A stretch of DNA of 64,000 bases from Muribaculum sp. An289 (GTDB taxonomy: Bacteria > Bacteroidota > Bacteroidia > Bacteroidales > UBA932). Positions 44,490 to 52,836 of the stretch are shown piece after piece (positions within the stretch are counted from its first letter, which is position 1; each line of letters begins with the position of its first letter). Under the pieces are notes generated by a model. It was not told the origin of the DNA and did no database searches. It was given only the letters and a program-made list of their open reading frames with translations. Made by a program: the position numbers and the translations under genes. The stretch is from NCBI RefSeq assembly GCF_002159555.1, contig NZ_NFIV01000004.1:62001-126000 (forward strand), read 5' to 3'.

Positions 44490-45431
44490 CTATAAAATTA
44501 TTTCTTCTTCAATGACTACCCAGTCATCCACGGCAGGGTCGTAGCCGCTTCCGCCTTCAATCGGTTCCGGAAGGTCGAGACCGTCGATGATTATGTGTAC
44601 GTGTCTGAAATCCGGGGCGTTGTGTACCTGTTCGGTCACGTCCAGCCTGTCGCCGGCCTTGAAACAGTATTTTGCCCCGTTGTCCATCACTGCATAGAAT
44701 GCCATGCGGTGCGGGTCCGGATTGTCGGTATGATGTCCGAATGTGTAGAACTGCCCCGTTATGGTCGACTGCCCGTCGGACTGCGCCCCGAAAGGCAGGG
44801 TTACCGGTTCGGTGCCGATTTCTTCCGTGCTGAAGGTAAGGGTGCCGGCCATTCCGGAAATGGTACCGCTCATCTGGGACAGGTGGGCGATGTTCTTTAC
44901 ATTGCGCACTTCGTAAGTGTAGGTGCAGACGAGTTCGTGCGGATACAGCGTTATGATTTCGGTATCGTCCGTCACGGTTATTTCGGTAACTGAACAGCCC
45001 CACATCATGTCGGGGCAGATGACTACCCGCTCATCTTCGGTACCCTCGGCCCTCGGGGCGTAACTTGCCGTGTTTCCGTATATCGGTTCGAGTACGCTTC
45101 CTTCCCTCGTATAGACCCCGTGGCTGTCGAAGTCATTGGAGTTGTAGAACTGTACTATTTCCGTGTCGTTGTTGTAGCAAAGCACGCTGTACGTTCCTGC
45201 CCGCAGTTCGATTTCGCCTCCGGAGATGTCCTTGAAGTCGAAACGCTGGCCTCCGTTCCCCTGGACCGGATAAAAATATACGCACATCCCGTCCGGAGAT
45301 GCATCCGGAGCGTCTTTCCAGTCGAATTGTATTTCCAGCGGTATTACGTGCGGATGCTGGAAGCACAGTTCCTTATGGATGCAGGAAGAGAGAAGTGCCA
45401 GGGCTGCAATAATCAAGATTGACTTTTTCAT
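44490..45431 (-). CDS. DUF5119-like lipoprotein of the fimbrial operon
   Basis: 313 residues, lipobox LLSSC near residue 16. Two beta-sandwich-like halves can be guessed (LEIQFDWKDAPDASPDGMCV in the first; LTFSTEEIGTEPVTLPFG in the second), similar to DUF5119/anchor proteins that accompany fimbrillins. Its start overlaps the end of the DUF3575 gene (ATGA), and the stalk gene begins 29 bases downstream. Probable role: anchor or accessory subunit limiting fimbrial length, inferred from operon position. Confidence 0.7.
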   Translation of the reverse strand: MKKSILIIAALALLSSCIHKELCFQHPHVIPLEIQFDWKDAPDASPDGMCVYFYPVQGNGGQRFDFKDISGGEIELRAGTYSVLCYNNDTEIVQFYNSNDFDSHGVYTREGSVLEPIYGNTASYAPRAEGTEDERVVICPDMMWGCSVTEITVTDDTEIITLYPHELVCTYTYEVRNVKNIAHLSQMSGTISGMAGTLTFSTEEIGTEPVTLPFGAQSDGQSTITGQFYTFGHHTDNPDPHRMAFYAVMDNGAKYCFKAGDRLDVTEQVHNAPDFRHVHIIIDGLDLPEPIEGGSGYDPAVDDWVVIEEEIIL

Positions 45432-46718
45432 TTCCTGCCTCCTTTGTCTCTGTTATAATTCTCGTGTCCCAACAGCCATACAAGGGATATTTCGATTTTC
45501 GTAGGGCCTATGTAGAACCGTTTTTTTGTAGCCTGCCATACGTAGCAGTTGTCCATCGGCAGGTATTCGTAGTAAAGTCCCCCGAAAAATCCTACGCAAG
45601 CTGAAAAATCGATGTTAAGGCGCCTTGCGACCGGGAGGGAATAGCCGTATTCTATTCCGGCACCGTAGTTTGCCCTGTCGAAGAGGCTTCCTCCCGGCTC
45701 GCCTCCCATCTGTCCGAGCCCCCCGACTTCGAAGTCGTAGGTCATGACTTGCCCGTATACGCCTATGTGGTGTCCGGTAAGGGGTTTTTCATTGGCCGCC
45801 TTTCCGAACCATTTCCGGACGGACAGCCCTCCTCCGTATATGCGCCAGTACCAGTGCGCATTGTCGTTTTTCCACCATCCGTACATCCAGTCTCCGGCGA
45901 TGCTCCAGTTCTTGCCGAGATAGAATTCCGCACCGATATTCGGTACGAGCAGCAAGTCGTAAAGCAGGTTGCTCTTTATGCCCATGTAAAACGGCTTTTT
46001 ATAAATGACTGGCGCCGGAGTCCTGTTCTTTATGGCCCCGGAAGGTGCGGATGGACGTGCTGCGGCAATCCCCGAAAACAGGGGCAATGCTATGGGGTTC
46101 CGCATCTTTTTGTAGTATAGGTGTACGCTGGAAGCACGCAGTTCTGGAAAGAGGTTCCGGTACATATAGCGGTAAGGCTCTCCTCCCTTGAATCTGGAAA
46201 GTCTTCCTACGTTGTTGTCTTCCAACCTTTCCCCTCCCAGCGAGCGGTCGGCGATGTCCCTGAGATATTCAAGGGTTTCTTCCCTGTATGGGACGTTCAT
46301 GTCGGCTTCAACCAGTTCAATCAGGCCCCACCAGTCCCGTCCGATGAAGTTGAAAGTCGTAAGGGAATCGGGAAGTTCCCCGAATTTTGAAAGGTATTCG
46401 AAAATTACCTTTGCGCGTTTCTCGGAAAGCCGCTTGTTCAAAGGAATCGTACCTTCCGGAGATGCTCCCCCTGTCACGTGTATCCGTGTCAGTACGTATA
46501 TCGAGTCGCTGTAACCCAATTGCAGGCTATCGGCTATCCTCTTTATGGAATTCCTGTTGTCTCCGATGGAAAGGTCCAGAACGGAATACCCTTGTCTGAA
46601 AAATATTTTTACGGAGTCCTCAACCTCTTGACCGTGAGAAAGAGAACATGTCAATAAGGTAAACAAAAGGGAAATTAAAGATTTCCCCCCCCCCCCTTAT
46701 ATGACTAAAACGTAACAT
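45428..46718 (-). CDS. DUF3575 outer-membrane protein with poly-G frameshift near its start (probable phase-variable OFF form)
   Basis: First gene of the fimbrial operon. The frame from 46666 to 45428 encodes an OmpA-like domain (VTGGASPEGTIPLNKRLSEK, about 50-100) and a DUF3575 barrel (KKPFYMGIKSNLLYDLLLVP to the C-terminus). No ATG starts that frame well; TTG at 46664-46666 would cut the signal peptide. ATG at 46716-46718 is followed by seven codons, a run of 12 G, then KSLISLLFTLLTCSLSHGQ, a complete signal peptide, but in another frame. The distance 46718-46666 is 52, so 11 or 14 G would join them without a stop: MLRFSHIRGGGKSLIS. As written the gene is out of frame. Confidence 0.8.
46685..46696 (-). 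repeat. G12 homopolymer inside the 5' coding region
   Basis: Twelve C on the plus strand, twelve G in the sense of the fimbrial operon, 22 bases after the ATG at 46718. Tracts of this length slip readily during replication. It is the longest homopolymer of G/C in the window. Confidence 0.85.
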
Positions 46719-46792
46719 AACTGTTTGATTTATATTGTGTTGTAGTTAGTTTTACGCCATTTGCAAATAAAATTGTCCAAATGAATTTGCCG

Positions 46793-46800
46793 CAAAAATA
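46793..46800 (-). promoter_or_regulatory. Promoter -7 box of the fimbrial operon
   Basis: Minus strand TATTTTTG, matching TAnnTTTG, 74 bases above ATG 46718. This supports a translation start upstream of the G tract rather than at 46666. Confidence 0.55.
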
Positions 46801-46877
46801 CATATTTTTTTATATTTTACCAAAAAAACGTCTGAAGAAACGTTAAAAAAAAACGGCTGGATAAATGGCTGAAAATT

Positions 46878-47030
46878 ACCTGGCTTTTCAAATTACTCGT
46901 TGGCTTTTCCAAATCCATTTTGTTTTCCAAGTTTACTTTCAAGTCTACTTCGTTTTCTAAGTTTAGCCGGCTTTCCCAAATTTAGCCTGGTTTTTTCCAA
47001 ATATACCTGGCTTTTTCCAATTTAGCCGAC
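46878..47030. repeat. Degenerate tandem repeat, unit about GGCTTTTTCCAAATTTAGC
   Basis: Seven or eight units 18-24 bases long, e.g. TGGCTTTTCCAAATCCAT, CGGCTTTCCCAAATTTAG, TGGCTTTTTCCAATTTAG, on the plus strand. Confidence 0.65.
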
Positions 47031-47182
47031 AGAAAAATTCACCAGTGCAGAAAATCTATCCGATTAAAAAATTTAGCTGTGTCATATATCTGCCATATAT
47101 CTGCCTTCATTCGTCCTCCTCCGTTCTTCATTCGTCCATCATTCGTCCTTCATCCGCTTTTCATCCTATTTTTTCTGAATTA

Positions 47183-47312
47183 CGGGGGAAAGTGCCACGG
47201 ATTCCCGGCAAAATGGTTCACTTTCCCCGGAAAAAATGGCGAAAATGGCGGTAAAATCAACATTTCCGGCGGGAAAGTGCCTCGAATTCCCGGCAAAATG
47301 GTTCACTTTCCC
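47183..47312. repeat. Pair of D-family hairpins
   Basis: 47183-47228 and 47269-47312, with spacer AAAAAATGGCGAAAATGGCG near-identical to that between the 9343 and 9426 copies, so the pair was copied as one unit. Confidence 0.85.
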
Positions 47313-47350
47313 CCAAAGGACGGATGAGGAATAGCGATAGGAGAATATTC

Positions 47351-47454
47351 AAAAGATACGTGATGTGGCTGCGCGCAGGAGCTATTCCGGCACGTCCGCC
47401 GATGAATAAAGATCTTGGTCTGCCGGCATGTTCTCCCGAAGGAAGAACTCTCCC
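47351..47454 (-). pseudogene. Decayed ~100 bp fragment of nqrF
   Basis: Closely resembles 49866-49968 within the intact nqrF: GATGTGGCTGCGC, TCCGCCGATGAA, GGTCTGCCGGCA and GGAAGAACTCTCC are shared in order, with scattered mismatches (roughly 85% by eye). No reading frame is kept. It lies 2.4 kb from its source on the same strand. Confidence 0.75.
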
Positions 47455-47565
47455 TCATCCCGATTGAGTCAATATGTTTGTAGTTCCGGAAAAATACGCC
47501 GGAAAAGGTATTGGTGAACTTTTCCGGCGCAAAGGGATTTGTTATGTTTTAAATAAGCGAGTCAT

Positions 47566-48172
47566 TCAATTGAAGAAATCTTCTGGTATGCAGCTGTGGT
47601 AAAGTCTTTTTTCCGGGTCTGTGGCCTTTGTCAGGGTCAGTTCCGACAATCCGGTTTCGTCCAAGGTCCTGGATTCGATGTGCCAGCCTGAAGGATCGCA
47701 CAATTCGTCGATGATGATTTTCATTTCCGGCGTTTCGTCGGCCCAGTCAGGAGGCATGCCGTTGTTGGTGAGAGCCTTTCTCATGAGGTCTCTTTCGAGT
47801 CTGAAATTGCCTTCTTGTAGACATCGCCCAAATCCTCATATTGCTTCAGGGCGTTTTCCCTCCATTCTATGGCCTTGCTGAAAAGAATCTGTCCATTTCA
47901 TAGTAATCCCCGAGCCAGTCGCACACATGTGCAATGTAGACGTTTGCTGTATTGGAGTCGAGGCCTGCTAGGAAAAGCTGTGCATAATCGGCGGCTTTAT
48001 CCCTGTCTTTCTCTTTGTTTTCGTGATAAATCTGGTATAATGCAATGTCAGCCCCGTTTATTCTGGATAGTTCGGCAATGGAATCCGTTGCCGCTTCGTC
48101 CATTGCAGCATGGGCTGGTAGTGCCATCAGCGCCAAAGTGTACAGCAGAGATATTGTCAGGTAGCGTTTCAT
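47566..48172 (-). pseudogene. Secreted protein gene broken by two frameshifts
   Basis: ATG 48170-48172 opens a signal peptide (MKRYLTISLLYTLALMALPA) and a helical stretch (IYHENKEKDRDKAADYAQLF, HVCDWLGDYYEMDRFF) that stops at 47867. The text continues in a second frame (KAIEWRENALKQYEDLGDVY) and then a third (RLERDLMRKALTNNGMPPDW to IPEDFFN at 47566). The helical pattern resembles tetratricopeptide units; I do not recognise the family. Two separate shifts make a genuine relic more likely than a base-calling error. Confidence 0.65.
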
Positions 48173-48446
48173 GGACAACAAATTTACGAAATTTTTGATA
48201 AATGCGAAATGTGATATGTTGTTGTGTGAACTGTGAACTATGACTGTGAACTGTGACTGGGCTGATGTAGCGGTTCTGAATGCAACGGGCTTGAATGCGG
48301 CGAGCTTGAAATACAATGAGCTTGAATGTAACGGGCCCAATGCCGTCATGCTCAAGAGTGGCGAATTTCAAGCGGATAAATTTCAATTACGGGGTTCACT
48401 CCCCCTGTGTAGGGCACCAGTAGTGCCCTGTAGTGTATGGACCATA

Positions 48447-48875
48447 GGGGAAAGTGCCGTGAATTTGCAGGAATTTGGTTCACTTTCCCCCAAAGGCCGG
48501 ATGAGAAATAGCGTTAAGAACAATGTATGTCCGTTGTACTGGAATATGGCTGGGGGAAAGTGCCACTGATTCGTGGGGATTTGGTTCACTTTCCCCCAAA
48601 GGTTGAATGAGAAATAGCGTTATGAGCAATGTATGTCCGTTGTACTGGAATGTAGCTGGGGAAAGTGCCACAGATTCGTGGTAAATTGGTTCACTTTCCC
48701 CCAAAGGACGAATGTGAAATAGCGTTAGGAACAATGTATGTCCGTTGTACTGGAATGCGGCTGGGGGAAAGTGCCACGAATTCGTGGAAATTTGGTTCAC
48801 TTTCCGGAAACAAACAACGAAAAATGGCGGGAAAGAGTACCCGAAAAATTTGTTGAAATACGGTTCACTTTCCCG
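48447..48875. repeat. D-hairpin tandem array with 105 bp period
   Basis: Hairpins start at 48447, 48552, 48657 and 48762, exactly 105 bases apart, with a degenerate fifth at 48827-48875. Each 105 bp unit is a 44 bp hairpin plus a 61 bp spacer (AAAGG..GAATGAGAAATAGCG, then GTATGTCCGTTGTACTGGAA) that is itself conserved. Confidence 0.9.
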
Positions 48876-48889
48876 GCTTCTTCGGCTGA

Positions 48890-49053
48890 TAAGTAAACGT
48901 AGCGGAAGGCCCGGTGCAGGCACTTTTGCAATGAGCTGAATATCAATACACTAAAAAACGAAAGTGCACATTTCGAAAGTTTTAAACGTCCGAAATGTGC
49001 GCCCGCTTTACTAACAAACTGATTATCAATATATTCAAAATCGCCATGCACCG
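48890..49053. repeat. Palindromic repeat family B, copy 2
   Basis: Same order of parts as copy 1 at 8734: AAGTAAACGTAGCGGAAGG, GGTGCAGGCACTTTTGCAA, GAATATCAATACACT, hairpin GTGCACATTTCGAAAG...CCGAAATGTGCGC, CTGATTATCAATATATTC, CATGCACC. In both copies it directly follows D hairpins or lies near them. Confidence 0.8.
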
Positions 49054-49167
49054 CCAGTTCCAAAATCACATGGAAAACTTTCACTTCTCTGGTGAGCGGT
49101 ATCTCTAAGCCTTACATGTCAATCGATAAATTTCAAACTACATCAATTTCAAGCGGTTTCTAAAAAA

Positions 49168-49208
49168 GCAAAAAAAGAAGCCGCTCCAAAATGACTTTTG
49201 GAACGGAC
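49168..49208 (-). terminator. Probable terminator of the nqr operon
   Basis: On the minus strand CCGTTCCAAAAG...TTTTGGAGCGG forms an 11 bp stem followed by CTTCTTTTTTTGC. It lies 309 bases past the nqrF stop, so the minisatellite is inside the transcript. Confidence 0.6.
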
Positions 49209-49214
49209 TCCTCT

Positions 49215-49516
49215 TTTGTATTCTGTTTCCGAGATGCTGTTTCGAAAACTGTTTCAGAAATGTTGTTTCAGAAAAACTGTCTCAGAAAAACTGTCTCAGA
49301 AAAACTGTCTCAGAAAAACTGTCTCAGAAAAACTGTCTCAGAAAAACTGTCTCAAAGAAGCTATTTCCGAAATGCAGTTTCCAAAAACTGTTTCTAAACG
49401 TTGTTTCCGAAACACTATTTCAAAAAATGCTGTTTCAGAAAAATCAACTCCCGAAAAGCTATCTCCGAAAAATCAATCCTCGAAAATCAATCCTCGAAAA
49501 ATCAACCCTCCGAAAA
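49215..49516. repeat. Minisatellite in the nqr 3' untranslated region
   Basis: Six perfect 14 bp units CAGAAAAACTGTCT at 49269-49352, within about 300 bases of looser CTGTTTCAGAAA / TCCGAAAAATCAA units. It begins directly at the nqrF stop codon. Confidence 0.9.
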
Positions 49517-50776
49517 TCAACCTCCGAAGTCGTCGAAGAGTATGCTTTCCTTAGGCACTCCGAGCGAATCGAGCAGATCCAGTACGGATTTGGTCATCAT
49601 AGGAGGACCGCACATAAGGTACAAAGCATCTTCCGGTGCTTCGTGGTTTTTCAGATAAGTCTCATACAGTACATTGTGTACGAATCCCGGAGTATATGCC
49701 ACTCCAGCGGCATCAGCCTCTGGATCCGGCCTGTCGAGGGCCAGATGGAACTTGAAGTTAGGGAATTCCCTTTCTATTTCATGATAGTCTTCAAGATAGA
49801 ATGCTTCCTTCAGGCTACGCGCGCCGTAGAAGAAATTGACTTTCCTCGTTGTCTTTTCCGTCTTGAAAAGATGCATGATGTGGCTGCGCATAGGAGCCAT
49901 TCCTGCACCTCCGCCGATGAAGATGAGCTCCTGGTCTGCCGGCAGGTTCTCCGGAAGGAAGAACTCTCCGTAAGGGCCGGATATCGTTACCTTGTCGCCC
50001 GGTTTCAACGAATAGATGTATGACGAGCATACGCCAGGGTTCACAGGCAGGAATTTCTTCGTAGCCCTGTCGATAGGAGGGGTTGCTATGCGGACATTCA
50101 GTTTGATGATGTCGCCCTCGGCCGGATAGCAGGCCATACTGTAAGCCCTTAGGGTAGGGGTAGGGTTAACCATCTTCAAATCGAATACTCCCATCTTTTC
50201 CCAATCGGCCCTGTATTCCGGATCCACGTCTATATCCTTGTAGTCCACGGTAATGGCCGGAACGTCCACCTGGATATATCCGCCGGATTTGAAGTGCAGG
50301 TGCTCTCCTTCAGGGAGTTTGACAACGAATTCTTTTATGAAGGTAGCCACATTGCGGTTGGAAACGACTTCGCATTCCCATTTCTTTACGCTGAGGGCGG
50401 ACTCGGAAATGACTATTTTCAGGTCTTCCTTGACTTTCACCTGGCAGCCAAGTCTCCAGTGGTCGGCAATCTGCTTCCTGTTGAAGAAGCCGGTTTCCGT
50501 CGGGAGTATTGTGCCGCCGCCTTCAAGAACACGGCATTTGCACTGTCCGCAGCTTCCTTTTCCGCCGCAGGCCGAGGACAGGAAAATCTTCTGATCGGCC
50601 AGGGTGGCGAGAAGCGATGCCCCAGGATTTACTTCAATCTCTTTCTTACCGTTGTTGATGTCTATTTTGACCTTCCCCGACGGGGTCAGTTTTACTTTGA
50701 TGAACAACAGTACAGCTACAAGGACGAGCGTTACTATCGTAATGGCGATAACCGCCGATATAAGTGTTGTAAACAT
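49517..50776 (-). CDS. nqrF: Na+-translocating NADH:quinone reductase subunit F
   Basis: 419 residues. Entry point for electrons: NADH to FAD to a 2Fe-2S centre. One N-terminal membrane helix (about 4-26); ferredoxin-like domain with Cys70, Cys76, Cys79 and Cys111, the same four positions as the Vibrio cholerae protein; FAD site RAYSMACYP (about 213); NADH site and CGPPMM near the end. Last gene of the operon. A minisatellite starts right behind it and a decayed copy of part of this gene lies 2.4 kb away. Confidence 0.96.
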   Translation of the reverse strand: MFTTLISAVIAITIVTLVLVAVLLFIKVKLTPSGKVKIDINNGKKEIEVNPGASLLATLADQKIFLSSACGGKGSCGQCKCRVLEGGGTILPTETGFFNRKQIADHWRLGCQVKVKEDLKIVISESALSVKKWECEVVSNRNVATFIKEFVVKLPEGEHLHFKSGGYIQVDVPAITVDYKDIDVDPEYRADWEKMGVFDLKMVNPTPTLRAYSMACYPAEGDIIKLNVRIATPPIDRATKKFLPVNPGVCSSYIYSLKPGDKVTISGPYGEFFLPENLPADQELIFIGGGAGMAPMRSHIMHLFKTEKTTRKVNFFYGARSLKEAFYLEDYHEIEREFPNFKFHLALDRPDPEADAAGVAYTPGFVHNVLYETYLKNHEAPEDALYLMCGPPMMTKSVLDLLDSLGVPKESILFDDFGG

Positions 50777-50794
50777 AGTCTCTTGCCTCCGAGT

Positions 50795-51403
50795 TTAAAG
50801 TTGAATACCCATGAATGTCATGAATGAAATAGCCATGAGTCCTACCGTTATGAACGCGATGCCGAGCCCTTTCAGGCCTTTTGGTACCTGCGAGTAAGCC
50901 ATCTTTTCCCTGATTGCGGCGAAGGTCACGATTGCAAGGAACCAGCCTATTCCGGAACCGAGGGCGTATACGGTGGCCTCGCCAAGGTTTACGAAATCCC
51001 TCTCGGCCATGAAAAGAGATGCTCCGAGTATCGCGCAGTTTACGGCTATCAGCGGCAGGAAAATTCCGAGTTGCGAATAGAGCGCGGGTGCGAATTTCTC
51101 CACTACCATTTCCACAATCTGGGTGATTGCCGCTATGACGGCGATATATACGATGAAACTGAGGAAGCTCAGGTCGATATCGCCGAGCCCTGCCCACGAA
51201 AGTGCGCCTGGTTTGAGGACGAACTCATTGAGGAGGTAGTTGATAGGCAATGTTATGAGAAGCACGAATATAACAGCAATTCCCAAACCGGTAGCTGTCT
51301 TCACGCTTTTGGATACCGCCAGATACGAGCACATGCCCAGGAAGTAGGCGAATATCATGTTGTCGATGAAAATCGACCTTACGAACAAGCTTATGTAATC
51401 CAT
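50795..51403 (-). CDS. nqrE: NADH:quinone reductase (Na+) subunit E
   Basis: 202 residues, six membrane helices, homologous to NqrD and RnfA. Opens with [20 protein letters not shown], the conserved first helix, followed by [11 protein letters not shown]. Contributes Cys ligands of an intramembrane iron centre shared with NqrD (family knowledge); Cys25 in MCSYL suits this. 18 bases upstream of nqrF. Confidence 0.95.
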   Translation of the reverse strand: MDYISLFVRSIFIDNMIFAYFLGMCSYLAVSKSVKTATGLGIAVIFVLLITLPINYLLNEFVLKPGALSWAGLGDIDLSFLSFIVYIAVIAAITQIVEMVVEKFAPALYSQLGIFLPLIAVNCAILGASLFMAERDFVNLGEATVYALGSGIGWFLAIVTFAAIREKMAYSQVPKGLKGLGIAFITVGLMAISFMTFMGIQL

Positions 51404-51424
51404 TTCGATTCGAGTTTATTGTTG

Positions 51425-52048
51425 TTATTTTTCCTGTAAATCTTTCTGTATGCTTCTCTGTACCCAGATGATGAGACCTAAGATTATCAGTGCCATAGGA
51501 GGCAGGATGGTAAGTCCGTTGTTCATGTAGCCTGCCGCGTAGAACGATTCCGGAATGATTTTTATTCCGAACAGCGTTCCCGAGCCGAAAAGCTCGCGGA
51601 CGAAAGCCACGATGATGAGTATCATTGCATATCCGGCACCGTTTGCAAGTCCGTCGAGGAGTGAAGGAAGCGGCTTGTTGCCGAGGGCATACGCTTCAAT
51701 ACGTCCCATGACGATACAGTTGGTAATGATAAGTCCGACATATACCGACAGGGTCTTGCTGACACCGTATGAATATGCCTTGAGGAACTGGTCTACGAGT
51801 ATTACCATGAGGGATACTACGACAAGCTGGACGATAATCCTGATACGGTTAGGAATACTGTTCCTCATCAGGGAAACGACGAAGCTCGAAAGTCCTGTGA
51901 CTATCATCACGGAAAGCCCCATGACGAGCGCTCCTTTGAGCTGTACCGTAACTGCCAGTGACGAGCAGATTCCGAGTACGAGCACGGTTACCGGATTGCC
52001 CTTGAAAATAGGGGTCAGTATCACATCTTTCCAGTTAGTATTGCTCAT
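51425..52048 (-). CDS. nqrD: NADH:quinone reductase (Na+) subunit D
   Basis: 207 residues, six membrane helices. Conserved VLGICSSLAVTVQLKGALVM near the N-terminus (Cys27 as candidate ligand), NCIVMGRIEAYALGN in the middle loop, and pseudo-two-fold partner to NqrE. Starts 3 bases after the nqrC stop. Confidence 0.95.
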   Translation of the reverse strand: MSNTNWKDVILTPIFKGNPVTVLVLGICSSLAVTVQLKGALVMGLSVMIVTGLSSFVVSLMRNSIPNRIRIIVQLVVVSLMVILVDQFLKAYSYGVSKTLSVYVGLIITNCIVMGRIEAYALGNKPLPSLLDGLANGAGYAMILIIVAFVRELFGSGTLFGIKIIPESFYAAGYMNNGLTILPPMALIILGLIIWVQRSIQKDLQEK

Positions 52049-52051
52049 TTT

Positions 52052-52825
52052 TTATTCCTCCCCATTGATTACGTTGGTAAAATAAGGCCTGTAGAAGGAC
52101 AGCCATGTACGCATGGTAGTTTCCAGAGCCTTCGATGTTATCGTGCCGCCGCTGATTGCGTCCACTCCGTGGATGTCGCCTTTCGCGCCGCCCTTGACGA
52201 CTGAAACCGACACGAAATTCCCGTTTTCATCGAGAATCTGTTTTCCTCCGAACTGGTCGTAGAACTTAGGCAAGGCAATCTCGGCGCCGAGTCCTGGAGT
52301 TTCTCCCTTGTGGTCGAACACCGCACCGTCAAGGGTGTTCATGTCCTCCGTAAAGGCGAGATATCCCCAAATCGGGCCCCAGAGCCCTGCTCCGTAGCAA
52401 GGTACGACCCTGATGGTCTGTCCGTTTACATTAAAGATATACACCGGAAGTCTGAGGCCGGCTTTGAGGCTTTCATCCGTGCCGTCCCCGATTTTCTTCA
52501 TGATGTCGTATTGTGCCTTCAGTTCAGACGTGCCCGCGACCTCTTTCATGTCGCCTGTTTTTTCGCCGTTCCCGTTAACGTAGATGGCGGCCTGGAGGTT
52601 GTCATTGTAAAGCGCAATGGTGAATTTGTTGATGTCCGCCGCCGCTTCGGCTTCCTCTGCATTGTACAGGCCTGCCGCGGTCAGTATCTTACTCATCGTT
52701 TCCACCCTTATGTTGTCGTTCTGACGTGGCTGGAGTGCCAGCGACACGTATGCGAGGATGGCAGCCACGAGGATGACGAGAACCGCTGAATATATTACCG
52801 TATATGTGTTACCGTTTGTGTTCAT
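52052..52825 (-). CDS. nqrC: NADH:quinone reductase (Na+) subunit C
   Basis: 257 residues with one N-terminal membrane helix (about 8-27) and an FMN-binding domain. The covalent FMN attachment Thr lies in DAISGGTITSKALETT (about residues 222-237); family members have SG-x-T-x-T here. GAGLWGPIWGYLAF is the other conserved block. Slightly longer than typical NqrC, with an extra charged stretch at 60-100. Confidence 0.95.
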   Translation of the reverse strand: MNTNGNTYTVIYSAVLVILVAAILAYVSLALQPRQNDNIRVETMSKILTAAGLYNAEEAEAAADINKFTIALYNDNLQAAIYVNGNGEKTGDMKEVAGTSELKAQYDIMKKIGDGTDESLKAGLRLPVYIFNVNGQTIRVVPCYGAGLWGPIWGYLAFTEDMNTLDGAVFDHKGETPGLGAEIALPKFYDQFGGKQILDENGNFVSVSVVKGGAKGDIHGVDAISGGTITSKALETTMRTWLSFYRPYFTNVINGEE

Positions 52826-52836
52826 ACCTTAAAATA

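Larger units (their letters stand above)
46719..47565. other. Gene-free region upstream of the fimbrial operon
   Basis: Contains the operon promoter, degenerate repeats (46878-47030), TTCATTCGTCC-type units (47105-47160), two D hairpins (47183-47312) and a decayed piece of nqrF (47351-47454). The last 110 bases before 47565 show nothing clear. Confidence 0.6.
48173..49516. other. 1.3 kb gene-free repeat block downstream of nqrF
   Basis: In order: TGAACTATGACTG and GCTTGAATGCAACGGG units (48225-48350), a perfect hairpin AGGGCAC/GTGCCCT (about 48412-48430), the 105 bp D array (48447-48875), palindrome B2 (48890-49053), the nqr terminator (49168-49208) and the 14 bp minisatellite (49215-49516). 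Confidence 0.7.

Noticed and set aside
48447-48875. Regularly spaced repeats resembling a CRISPR array
   Set aside because: The 61-base stretches between hairpins are themselves conserved, units are 105 bp, and no cas gene is nearby; it is a tandem repeat of one unit.
49191-49554. Plus-strand frames with VSEKLSQKN repeats
   Set aside because: Translation of the 14 bp minisatellite; no start signal and it runs into nqrF antisense.
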